Shown: positions 8,655-16,389 of the stretch, one piece after another
Layout of the letters: every line of letters begins with the position of its first letter
Position numbering within the stretch: position 1 is the stretch's first letter
From: Ostreiculturibacter nitratireducens
GTDB taxonomy: Bacteria > Pseudomonadota > Alphaproteobacteria > Rhodobacterales > Rhodobacteraceae
Assembly (NCBI RefSeq): GCF_032670585.1
Contig: NZ_JAVQHL010000001.1
Span: forward strand, 434,001-498,000
Length of the DNA: 64,000 nucleotides
Direction: 5' to 3'
Notes under the pieces: generated by a model
What the model was told of the DNA's origin: nothing
Databases searched by the model: none
What the model saw: only the letters and a program-made list of their open reading frames with translations
Translations under genes and position numbers: made by a program

Positions 8655-10430
8655 TCATACTCCCTGCTCCTGCAGCCACATCTCCAGCAGCGCGACCTGC
8701 CAGAGTTCTGAGCCGCGCAACGGCGTGATGTGCTCGGACGGAGCGGCGAAGAGTTTGTTGAGGTAGTCGTCGCGGAAGATCGCGCGCTCGCGCGCCCGCT
8801 GCGAGGTCAGCGCGTCGCGGACCATGTCGAGGTACGGCCCGTCGATGTATTTCAGGGCCGGCACCGGGAAATAACCCTTCGGCCGGTCGATCACCTCGGA
8901 CGGGATGACCCGGCGCGCGGCGTCCTTCAGGATGCCCTTGCCGCCATGCGCGAGCTTCAGTTCCGGAGGGATGCGGCCCGCGAGTTCCACGAGCTCGTGG
9001 TCGAGGAAGGGAACCCGCGCCTCGAGCCCCCAAGCCATCGTCATGTTGTCCACCCGCTTCACCGGGTCGTCGACCAGCATGACGTTGGTGTCGAGCCGCA
9101 GCGCCTTGTCCACGGCATCGTCCGCGCCGCCGAGCGCGAAATGCGCGGCGACGAAACCCAGGCTTTCGTCGCGACGGGCGAGGTAATCCGGGTTCAGATG
9201 CTCGGCCATTGTCGCGTGGCTGCGGTCGAAGAAGGCCGCGGCGTAGTCCTCGACCGGCCGGTTGGAACTCGCCATCGGTGGATACCAGTGATAACCGCCG
9301 AAGACCTCGTCCGCCCCCTGCCCCGACTGCACGACCTTGATGGATTTCGACACCTCGCGGCTGAGGAGGTAAAATCCGATGTTGTCGTAGGACACCATCG
9401 GTTCCGACATCGCACGGATGGCGGAAGGCAGGTTCGCAAGCATCTCGTCGGACGGGATGAAGATCTTGTGGTGGTTTGTCCCGTAGTGATCCGCGATCAG
9501 GTCGGAGTACTTGAACTCGTCGCCCTTCTCGCCCTTGGCTTCCTCGAAACCGATCGAATAGGTGGCGAGGTGCTTCTGCCCTTCCTCGGCCAGAAGCCCG
9601 ACGATCAGGGAACTGTCGACCCCGCCCGACAGAAGGACGCCCACCGGCACGTCCGCGACCATGCGGCGGCGCACCGCGGCGCGGAGTTCTTCCAGGAGAA
9701 GCTCGCGCCAGTCCTCGGCCGAACGTTCGGCATCCTCCGCGCTGCGCGCGAAGCTGGGCTCCCAGTAGACGCGGTCGCGGTGCTGCCCGTCGGGCTCGAT
9801 CTGCCGGATCGTCGCCGCCGGAAGCTTGCGCACGCCCGAAAAGATCGTGCGGGGCGCGGGAACGACCGAATGCCACGTCATGTAGTTGTGCAGCGCGCCT
9901 CGGTCGATCTCGGTATCCACGCCACCGGCCGCAAGAAGGGCGGGTAGCGTCGACGCGAAGCGCAGGGTCTTTCCGTTTTCCGCGTAGTAGAGCGGTTTGA
10001 TGCCGAACCGGTCGCGCACGAGCCACACCCGTCCGGAGTCGCGTTCGTGAATGGCGAAGGCGAACATGCCCTTGAGCCGCTCTACAGCGGCGGGGCCCCA
10101 TTCGGCCCAGGCCTTCAGGATCACTTCCGTGTCCCCGGTCGAGGCGAAGCGATGCCCCAGCCCGGACAGCTCGGCACGCAGTTCAGGGTAGTTGTAGATG
10201 CAGCCATTGAACGCGACCGTCAGTCCCGCCGCCGTATCGACGAAGGGTTGGGCCGATGCTTCGGACAGGTCGATGATCTTCAGCCGACGGTGCCCGAAGC
10301 CGACCCGGCCGCGTAGCACCGCGCCCGAGCCATCGGGCCCGCGCGGCGCCATCGCGTCGCTCATCTTCTCGATCGCCGAGGCCGACGCGGGCGCGCCGTT
10401 GAAACTGATTTCTCCGCAAATTCCGCACAT
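8655..10430 (-). CDS. asnO: N-acetylglutaminylglutamine amidotransferase (asparagine synthase family)
   Basis: 591 residues. The mature N-terminal cysteine C2 (MCGICGE) is the glutaminase nucleophile of class II amidotransferases. The synthetase domain has the PP-loop SGGVDSS near residues 266-272. It is a paralogue of AsnB specialised for forming the terminal amide of the compatible solute NAGGN, as shown by the downstream ngg and peptidase genes. The gene for an XRE regulator ends 67 bases upstream in the same orientation and may be co-transcribed. Osmotic or stationary-phase induction is known for homologues and is inferred here. Confidence 0.93.
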   Translation of the reverse strand: MCGICGEISFNGAPASASAIEKMSDAMAPRGPDGSGAVLRGRVGFGHRRLKIIDLSEASAQPFVDTAAGLTVAFNGCIYNYPELRAELSGLGHRFASTGDTEVILKAWAEWGPAAVERLKGMFAFAIHERDSGRVWLVRDRFGIKPLYYAENGKTLRFASTLPALLAAGGVDTEIDRGALHNYMTWHSVVPAPRTIFSGVRKLPAATIRQIEPDGQHRDRVYWEPSFARSAEDAERSAEDWRELLLEELRAAVRRRMVADVPVGVLLSGGVDSSLIVGLLAEEGQKHLATYSIGFEEAKGEKGDEFKYSDLIADHYGTNHHKIFIPSDEMLANLPSAIRAMSEPMVSYDNIGFYLLSREVSKSIKVVQSGQGADEVFGGYHWYPPMASSNRPVEDYAAAFFDRSHATMAEHLNPDYLARRDESLGFVAAHFALGGADDAVDKALRLDTNVMLVDDPVKRVDNMTMAWGLEARVPFLDHELVELAGRIPPELKLAHGGKGILKDAARRVIPSEVIDRPKGYFPVPALKYIDGPYLDMVRDALTSQRARERAIFRDDYLNKLFAAPSEHITPLRGSELWQVALLEMWLQEQGV

Positions 10431-10497
10431 AACGGGTCTTGATGTCTCCGTATTCCGATTTCGTTGATGGATTTGACGTCACGCGGACGGCGCCGCC

Positions 10498-10932
10498 TCA
10501 GCCACGTTCCGGAGCAAGCTTGGCGTCGGAAACGCGCGACCGGGCGATGCTGCCGAACCGCTTCTCGATCTGGCCAAGCCGCCGCGTGGACGCCGCGAGC
10601 TCGCCCTTCAGTTTCCGGATTTCCAGAACGACGTCGCGGACCTTCTCGGGCATGGCGTCACGATCCGCCGGCTCCGGCAGGCCCTCGCCCTCCCCGGTCA
10701 GGAGCCACATGATCGAGACGTTCAGCATCCCCGCAAGCATCTGCAACCGGTTGGACGCAGGCTCGCCGCGACCGTTCTCCCATGCCGACAGCGTGGCAAG
10801 CCGGATCCCGGTGCGCCGGGCGAGGTCCTCCCGGCTCAACCCCTGCGCCTGTCTGGCCGCGGCAAGCCGATCCCCGAAGGTCGAACTGTTGGCCTCGACA
10901 CTATCCGCGCTATGAATTCTGGTGTTCGTCAT
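10498..10932 (-). CDS. XRE-family HTH transcriptional regulator
   Basis: 144 residues, using the ATG at 10932. The Cro/C1-type helix-turn-helix spans about residues 19-74 (DLARRTGIRLATLSAWENG is the core). The C-terminal third is charged and probably coiled coil (VRDVVLEIRKLKGELAAS). It lies immediately upstream of asnO in the same orientation, so it may control the NAGGN operon, itself, or both. An in-frame start at 10998 would add a low-complexity leader and is less likely. The effector is unknown. Confidence 0.8.
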   Translation of the reverse strand: MTNTRIHSADSVEANSSTFGDRLAAARQAQGLSREDLARRTGIRLATLSAWENGRGEPASNRLQMLAGMLNVSIMWLLTGEGEGLPEPADRDAMPEKVRDVVLEIRKLKGELAASTRRLGQIEKRFGSIARSRVSDAKLAPERG

Positions 10933-11080
10933 CGTGCTCTGATGCCCCTCTTCATTGGATGGAAGCGGTGCGCCGTCCGAATGACAGCGCGGCGGCATTG
11001 CCCCGAGAGCCTCTCATGGCTCCGGGACACTCCCTGGGCTATGGGCAGCCGCCACAACCGCGTGATCTGATTTGACGTCT

Positions 11081-11102
11081 AATAGTTAGGGTCTTAACTA
11101 TT
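11081..11102. promoter_or_regulatory. Perfect inverted repeat, probable MarR operator
   Basis: AATAGTTA, six bases, TAACTATT: a perfect 8-base inverted repeat ending 22 bases before the ATG of the MarR gene. A TTGACG at 11072-11077 is suitably placed for a -35 box with the -10 inside the right arm, so bound regulator would block this promoter. MarR proteins commonly bind such AT-rich palindromes in their own promoters; autoregulation is inferred. Confidence 0.7.
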
Positions 11103-11124
11103 GGAACGCAACCTCGGAGCGGAA

Positions 11125-11616
11125 ATGTCGCAGAATCTTGAGTTATTCGCCTTCCTGAAGGCCGTCCGGCGCCTGTCGCGCGCGCTCGACATGCATTCGA
11201 GCCGCATCAATCGCGAAAGCGGTCTGACGCTTCCGCAACTCATCGTTCTGACATGCATCCGCGATCTTGGTCAGGTCACAAGCCGCGCGATCTCGATCGC
11301 GGCCGACCTCAGCGCGCCCACGGTCGTCGGTATCCTCGACAACCTCGAGGCCAAGGGGCTCATCGAACGGTATCGTTCCGAGACGGACCGGCGGATCGTC
11401 CATACCCGGCTGACCGACCGGGGCCGGCATCTGCTGGAAGAAGCGCCCTCGCCGATGGGCGACGCGTTCGAGGCCCGGTTCATGGCTTTGGGTGAGGATC
11501 AGCGCCGCGCCCTGCTCTCGGCTCTCATGACGACGGCGGAAATGGTCGGCTCGGACGAAGCGGCCAACGCGCGAAACGGCCAGACGGTATCTCAAGGCGT
11601 CGCGGGACCCTCCTAG
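11125..11616 (+). CDS. MarR-family transcriptional regulator
   Basis: 163 residues. The winged helix-turn-helix covers about residues 30-105 (SRAISIAADLSAPTVVGILDNLEAKGLIER, then the DRR wing DRRIVHTRLTDRG). ATG at 11125, preceded by GGAGCGGA, is preferred to a TTG at 11101 that lies inside the operator palindrome. It is divergent from the XRE-asnO-ngg-peptidase block; MarR genes are often found beside NAGGN operons, so it may sense the osmolyte state. The ligand is unknown. It ends tail to tail with arsJ. Confidence 0.85.
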   Translation: MSQNLELFAFLKAVRRLSRALDMHSSRINRESGLTLPQLIVLTCIRDLGQVTSRAISIAADLSAPTVVGILDNLEAKGLIERYRSETDRRIVHTRLTDRGRHLLEEAPSPMGDAFEARFMALGEDQRRALLSALMTTAEMVGSDEAANARNGQTVSQGVAGPS

Positions 11617-11661
11617 GGGTTTCACCCCCCTGCCCCGACGCTTGCCGCGCCGACGATGCCG

Positions 11662-12927
11662 TCAGGTCGCGACCTCCGGCGTTCCCTCCGCCCTCAGCCG
11701 CCCGGACGCAAGCGCGCTGAGGCCCACCATGACTGCCGCCGTTCCAAGGCAAAGCGCGAGCCCCCCGGTCTGATAGCTGACGCCCGAGAGCACCGTGCCC
11801 AGGAGCCGTCCACCTGCGTTGGCCATGTAGTAGAACCCGACGTCCATCGTCACCCGTTCATCCCGCGTGAAGGCGAGGATCAGGTAGGAGTGGAGCGATG
11901 AATTGACCGCGAATATCCCGCCGAAAAACAGCAGTCCCGCGACAAGGGTGACGGTCAGCCAGACTGCGGGCTCTCCCGACAGAAAGGCCATCAGGGCAAG
12001 AATCGCCGGCACCAGGAACAGCATAATGGCCCACCGCCGCGCCTCGCCAACCAGTTCGTGCTCCGGCCTGGTAGCGGCGCGCAGAAGGCGGGGTGCGGCC
12101 GCCTGAACCGCTCCGTACAGCACGATCCAGAAAGCCATGAAGCTGCCGATCATGAAGAAGGCTGCGCGGTTGCCGTCCTCCGTGCCGTCCGACAGGACGG
12201 CGTAGAAATAGATCGGGATGCCCACGACGAACCAGACATCGCGCGCGCCGAACAGGAAGACCCGCGCCACCGAGAGCCAGTTCACGTTCGCGGATTTCGA
12301 GAAGACCTCGGAGAACTTCGCCCCCTTGCGCCCCCTGGGCAGGCCCGCCGGCATGGCGACCGCAACGGCGAGAAGGATCACCGCGAGCAACAACGCCATG
12401 CCCCAAACGGCTCCGACGAAGCCGACCGTGGCAAGCAGCGCCGCCCCCAGCAGGAAGCCCACGCCCTTCACTGCGTTCTTCGAACCGGTCAGCACCGCGA
12501 CCCAACGGAACAGCCCCCCGTTGTCCTTCGGCGCCAGAAGCTTCACCGCGGATTTCGAAGACATCTTCGCGAGGTCCTTCGCCACGCCCGACGCGCCCTG
12601 CACCGCCATCACATAGGCGACCGAAAGACCGATCCCCCAGCCCGGATCGAGTTGCGCCAGCGCGACGAGCGCGACGACCTGAAGTCCCAGCCCAGCGTAA
12701 AGCGTCGAGGTCAGCCCGAACCGCGCGGCGACCCACCCGGCCGAGACATTGGTGACCATGCCCGCGATTTCATAGAGCACGAACAGATAGGCGAGTTGGA
12801 CCGGCGAAAACCCCAGCGTGTGGAAGTGCAGGAGCACCAGCATCCGCAGCGCGCCGTCGGTCAGCATGAATGCCCAATACGCGGCCGTGACCGCGACATA
12901 GGCCGAAAGACCGGACTGACGGGTCAC
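11662..12927 (-). CDS. arsJ: Organoarsenical efflux MFS transporter ArsJ
   Basis: 421 residues with about 12 hydrophobic segments of the major facilitator type, in the inner membrane. ArsJ exports 1-arseno-3-phosphoglycerate, which GAPDH makes from arsenate and glyceraldehyde 3-phosphate and which falls apart outside to release arsenate. The identity rests on family resemblance (N-terminal AYWAFMLTDGALRMLVLLHF) and on the directly upstream GAPDH gene, whose stop overlaps its start by four bases. Last gene of the arsRC-gapdh-arsJ operon. Confidence 0.92.
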   Translation of the reverse strand: MTRQSGLSAYVAVTAAYWAFMLTDGALRMLVLLHFHTLGFSPVQLAYLFVLYEIAGMVTNVSAGWVAARFGLTSTLYAGLGLQVVALVALAQLDPGWGIGLSVAYVMAVQGASGVAKDLAKMSSKSAVKLLAPKDNGGLFRWVAVLTGSKNAVKGVGFLLGAALLATVGFVGAVWGMALLLAVILLAVAVAMPAGLPRGRKGAKFSEVFSKSANVNWLSVARVFLFGARDVWFVVGIPIYFYAVLSDGTEDGNRAAFFMIGSFMAFWIVLYGAVQAAAPRLLRAATRPEHELVGEARRWAIMLFLVPAILALMAFLSGEPAVWLTVTLVAGLLFFGGIFAVNSSLHSYLILAFTRDERVTMDVGFYYMANAGGRLLGTVLSGVSYQTGGLALCLGTAAVMVGLSALASGRLRAEGTPEVAT

Positions 12928-13922
12928 AGGCTGGCCCCGACCATCAGCGCCACGTCGACAAGCCTGTGCGCATAGCCCATCTCGTTGTCATACCAGGCGT
13001 AGACCTTCACTTGCGTGCCGTTGACGACCATCGTCGATGGCGCATCCACGATGCCGGAGCGCGGGTCGTTGGTGTAGTCCGCCGAAACGAGTGGCCGCTC
13101 CTCGTAGCCGAGAATGCCCCTGAGCGGCCCTTCCGCCGCCGCCTTGAAGAGCGCATTGACCTCTTCGGCCGTCGTTGCCCTTTCTACCTCGAACACGCAG
13201 TCCGTGATCGAGGCGTTGAGAAGCGGGACGCGCACCGCATGGCCATTCAGCTTGCCCTTGAGCTCCGGGTAGATCAGCGTGATCGCCGTGGCGCTTCCGG
13301 TCGTGGTCGGGATCAGCGAGTTCAGCGCCGACCGCGCACGGCGCAGGTCCTTCGCCGGCCGGTCGACGATGGTCTGTGTGTTCGTCACGTCGTGGATCGT
13401 CGTGATCGAACCGTGCCGGATCCCAATCGCCTCGTGAATGACCTTCACGACGGGCGCGAGGCAGTTGGTCGTGCAGCTTGCCGCCGTGACGATGCGGTGC
13501 CTTGCGGGATCGTAGATATCCTGATTGACGCCGTAGACGATGTTGGCCGCGTCCCCGTCCTTCACCGGGGCGGAGACGACCACCTTCTTCACCCCCGCCG
13601 CGAAATAGGGCGCGAGTTTCGCTTCGGACTTGAAGACCCCGGTGCAATCGATGACAACATCGACACCATCGAGCGGCAGATCCTCGATCCTGCGGCTGCA
13701 ATGAACCGCAAGCCGCCGACCGTCGATCGATATCGAGTTTTCGTCCGACGCGAACTCCGCGTTCCATCGCCCATGCACCGTGTCGAATTCCAGAAGATGG
13801 GCGTGCATCGCGGGATCGCCGACGGCATCGTTGAGCCAGGCAATCCTCGCGCCGCTTTCCAGCAAGGGGCGAAGGGCGAGTTTTCCGATACGGCCGAGGC
13901 CGTTGATCGCGTATGTGGTCAT
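12924..13922 (-). CDS. gapdh: Glyceraldehyde-3-phosphate dehydrogenase of the ars operon
   Basis: 332 residues. The NAD motif INGLGRIGK is at 6-14 and the catalytic cysteine is C150 in AASCTTNCLAP. With arsenate in place of phosphate the enzyme makes the unstable 1-arseno-3-phosphoglycerate that ArsJ exports. It overlaps the arsRC stop and the arsJ start by four bases each, so it is a dedicated resistance copy rather than the glycolytic one, which would normally sit with pgk or alone. Confidence 0.92.
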   Translation of the reverse strand: MTTYAINGLGRIGKLALRPLLESGARIAWLNDAVGDPAMHAHLLEFDTVHGRWNAEFASDENSISIDGRRLAVHCSRRIEDLPLDGVDVVIDCTGVFKSEAKLAPYFAAGVKKVVVSAPVKDGDAANIVYGVNQDIYDPARHRIVTAASCTTNCLAPVVKVIHEAIGIRHGSITTIHDVTNTQTIVDRPAKDLRRARSALNSLIPTTTGSATAITLIYPELKGKLNGHAVRVPLLNASITDCVFEVERATTAEEVNALFKAAAEGPLRGILGYEERPLVSADYTNDPRSGIVDAPSTMVVNGTQVKVYAWYDNEMGYAHRLVDVALMVGASL

Positions 13923-14764
13923 TCGGGCGCAGTCTCCTTGTGTGCCGCGATGTCATCGACCGCGGCCTGAAGCGAAATCCGATCCAGCGAGTCCAGCGGC
14001 AGCGCCGTGAAGGCGAGGATCCGGTTGCGAAGCATTCCGTAAGCCTGCTGGAAGGCGAGGCGTTTCTGGGCGTCAGTCCCTTCCGCCTTCACCGGATCGG
14101 GCATGCCCCAATGGGCGCTGATGGGCTGGCCGTCCCAGCTCGCGCATTCCTCGTTGGCGGCCTGGTCGCAGACCGTGAAGACGAAATCCATTCGCGGCGC
14201 GTCGGGACCCTGGAACTCCGACACGTTCTTGGCCCGCAACTGCGATATGTCGTGATCCTTCGACTGGAGCATGTCGATCACGAAGGGGTTCAACTCCGAA
14301 TAGGGCTTCGTTCCGGCCGAGTAGGCGTTGAAGCGATCGCCCGCTTCGTGGCGCAGGATCGATTCCGCAAAGACCGAGCGGGCGGAGTTGCCCGTGCAGA
14401 TGAAGAGCACGTTGTACTTGCGGTCCGACATTTTGGTGGACCCCGTCCTTGGCGTGAACGAAACTGGCGAACAGACCTCGGGCCGTCCGCGACAGCAGTC
14501 GAGAAGTAGGTAGTCGAAGGTTTCCCGCACTTCCTGCATCTCGATCGAGTAGCGCAGCGAAGTGCCGACCCGCGTCTGCGTCACGAGGCCCGCTTGCGTC
14601 AGGGAGGCCAGATAGGACGACAGCGTGCTGGGCCGGATCTGAAGCGCCTCACCGATCTCACCGGCGGGAACGCCGTCCGGATAGCGCCGCATGAGCAGGC
14701 GGAAGATGGCCAGCCGCTGCGGGTGGCCAAGCGTCGACAGGCGGGAGGGAATCATTTCTTCCAT
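13919..14764 (-). CDS. arsRC: ArsR-ArsC fusion: arsenic-responsive repressor plus arsenate reductase
   Basis: 281 residues. Residues 1-98 are an ArsR-family winged helix with a cysteine group (C90, C91, C98) suited to bind As(III). Residues about 116-281 are a low-molecular-weight-phosphatase-type arsenate reductase with the P-loop C123-TGNSA-R129 and further cysteines C199 and C207 for the disulfide relay. Sensor and detoxifying enzyme are thus one polypeptide. ATG at 14764 opens the frame; a second ATG three codons later has a GGAAG just ahead, so the true start is one of these. It heads the gapdh-arsJ operon. Confidence 0.9.
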   Translation of the reverse strand: MEEMIPSRLSTLGHPQRLAIFRLLMRRYPDGVPAGEIGEALQIRPSTLSSYLASLTQAGLVTQTRVGTSLRYSIEMQEVRETFDYLLLDCCRGRPEVCSPVSFTPRTGSTKMSDRKYNVLFICTGNSARSVFAESILRHEAGDRFNAYSAGTKPYSELNPFVIDMLQSKDHDISQLRAKNVSEFQGPDAPRMDFVFTVCDQAANEECASWDGQPISAHWGMPDPVKAEGTDAQKRLAFQQAYGMLRNRILAFTALPLDSLDRISLQAAVDDIAAHKETAPE

Positions 14765-14787
14765 ATTTCGAGAATATTCGAATTATT
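14763..14787. promoter_or_regulatory. Probable ArsR operator
   Basis: An AT-rich island in a GC-rich region directly upstream of and touching the arsRC start. TTCGA at 14767-14771 is inverted as TCGAA at 14778-14782, and AATATTCGAATTATT is nearly symmetric around TTCGAA. ArsR-family sites are AT-rich imperfect palindromes of this kind; repression of the operon from here is inferred. Confidence 0.65.
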
Positions 14788-14985
14788 GGCGTATGCAATG
14801 CTCGTCGCCGCAGAAACGGCCCGCAATCCGGAAGGAGAAGGAACCCCTGCCCCATGCCGTCCATCGCAGTTCGGGAAGCGTCCGGCCGACGTCCCATGCA
14901 GGCTGGCGGTCCGCCCGCGTTATCCCTAGGGTCGGGGCGCCGACCAAAGCGGAGTCGGCGAAAACTGCTTCTTGGGAAGGACGGC

Positions 14986-15786
14986 ATGACCCAGATTGAC
15001 GGATCGATCGGCATCATAGGCGGCTCAGGCATGCTGGGCAGCGCGATTTCGGAGGCTTTGCTGGATCATGAAGTCGTTCCCGGCCCGAACTTCTGGATAT
15101 CGAACCGCACCGGATCCGCGGCCGGTCTGGAGCGTCACGCCGGGATCAGGATCACGACCGACAATCAGGAACTGGTGGACGCCTGCGACGTCATCATCCT
15201 GTCGGTCCCGCCCGCGCGCGCCTCGGACATCGGGATACGAGCGGCTGGAAAGCTCCTGGTTTCCGTCATGGCGGGAGTCACGGTCGAGGAGATCAAGGCG
15301 CTCACCGGCGCATCGCGCGTCGTGAGGGCCATGAGCAGCCCCGCCGCCGCACTGAGCCTCGCCTATTCCCCTTGGTTCGCGAGCCCGGAGGTCACCGAGG
15401 ACGATCGCCGGAAAGTCACGGCCATCTTCGCCGCCTGCGGGCTGACCGACGAAATCGGCGAGGAAGGCAACATCGATCACTTCACGGCCATGACGGGCCC
15501 CGTTCCCGGTTTCGTGGCTTACTTCGCGAAGTGCATGGCCGACTATGCCGTAGGCAAGGGCATTGGGCGCGACGTGGCCGACAGGGCTATCCGTCAGCTG
15601 TTCCTTTCCGCCGGCACCATGATGTCCATCGGCGAAGCGACGCCGGCGGACCATGTCCGCGAGATGATCGATTATGCGGGCACCACGGCGGCCGGTCTGC
15701 TGGCAATGGAAAACTCGCCGCTTTCGCGGGCGATCCACGACGGCCTCGATGCCGCCGTGGAGAAGTCGCGGAACATGCGTCGTTAG
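14986..15786 (+). CDS. proC: Pyrroline-5-carboxylate reductase
   Basis: 266 residues, with ATG at 14986 preceded by GGAAGG. The N-terminal NADPH motif is GIIGGSGMLGSAI. The C-terminal dimerisation domain holds FTAMTGPVPGFVAYF and the signature near EMIDYAGTTAAGL. It reduces pyrroline-5-carboxylate to proline, an amino acid and osmolyte. It is divergent from arsRC and convergent with the sarcosine oxidase operon. The family also contains paralogues of other function, so the substrate is likely but not certain. Confidence 0.85.
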   Translation: MTQIDGSIGIIGGSGMLGSAISEALLDHEVVPGPNFWISNRTGSAAGLERHAGIRITTDNQELVDACDVIILSVPPARASDIGIRAAGKLLVSVMAGVTVEEIKALTGASRVVRAMSSPAAALSLAYSPWFASPEVTEDDRRKVTAIFAACGLTDEIGEEGNIDHFTAMTGPVPGFVAYFAKCMADYAVGKGIGRDVADRAIRQLFLSAGTMMSIGEATPADHVREMIDYAGTTAAGLLAMENSPLSRAIHDGLDAAVEKSRNMRR

Positions 15787-15802
15787 CGTCGCCGAGCAGC
15801 GT

Positions 15803-15828
15803 CTGGCCGCCCGTCACGGGGCGGCCAG
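15803..15828. terminator. Perfect 10-bp hairpin between proC and soxG
   Basis: CTGGCCGCCC pairs perfectly with GGGCGGCCAG around a six-base loop. It sits between the convergent ends of proC and soxG, and its right arm lies inside the last codons of soxG. No T run follows on either strand, so termination is inferred from position and stem strength. Confidence 0.6.
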
Positions 15829-16389
15829 GTACTCCACCGTGGTCATCACGGCGTGCAGGAAGCTGCGGGCCGAGGAACGGGCGCAGAGCATCAGGATATC
15901 GCCGTTCTCGTCACGGACGAGGATGACACCCATGTGCTCAATCACCGTGCGCGCGATGCGGCCGGGGCCGAAGGAGGCGGGCGCGGTATCGACCGGCGCC
16001 ATGCGCTCCAGCACCTCGCCGATCCTCTCGCCTGAGAGCCTGAGCGCCGCCCAGGCATCCGACTGATCGGTCAGGTAGGCCGCGCCGCCGATGGCGCTTC
16101 CTGTTTCGGAAACCGGGGCGTCGAAGCCCGGGAGGCTCAGCAGCATCGTTTGGTCCGGGGCCGTCCAGAGCAGCCGGTGCCGCCCGTCGCGGCTGACGGT
16201 CGAGGATCCGGCTTCCGGAAGTGCAAGGCCGAGGCCGTCGCGCAGCGCAGCCGCGAGAGCCCCCTCCCCGCCCAAGGGAACGGCGAGGGAGACCAGCGAA
16301 AAACCGGTCACCTCAGACACGGACACACCGGCCGCGTCGTGACGGAAGCCGCCCAGTGCCGGGCGCGCGGAAAGCGTGAAGTCAGACAC
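15814..16389 (-). CDS. soxG: Sarcosine oxidase gamma subunit
   Basis: 191 residues from a GTG start at 16389 that overlaps the soxA stop by eight bases and has AGGAG nine bases upstream; longer in-frame starts lie inside soxA. The protein has the weakly conserved SoxG fold (GRHRLLWTAPDQTMLL in the middle, AWAALRLSGERIGEVLERM later), related to the T-protein-like folate domain. It is the last gene of soxBDAG and a structural partner in the heterotetramer. Confidence 0.87.
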   Translation of the reverse strand: MSDFTLSARPALGGFRHDAAGVSVSEVTGFSLVSLAVPLGGEGALAAALRDGLGLALPEAGSSTVSRDGRHRLLWTAPDQTMLLSLPGFDAPVSETGSAIGGAAYLTDQSDAWAALRLSGERIGEVLERMAPVDTAPASFGPGRIARTVIEHMGVILVRDENGDILMLCARSSARSFLHAVMTTVEYLAAP

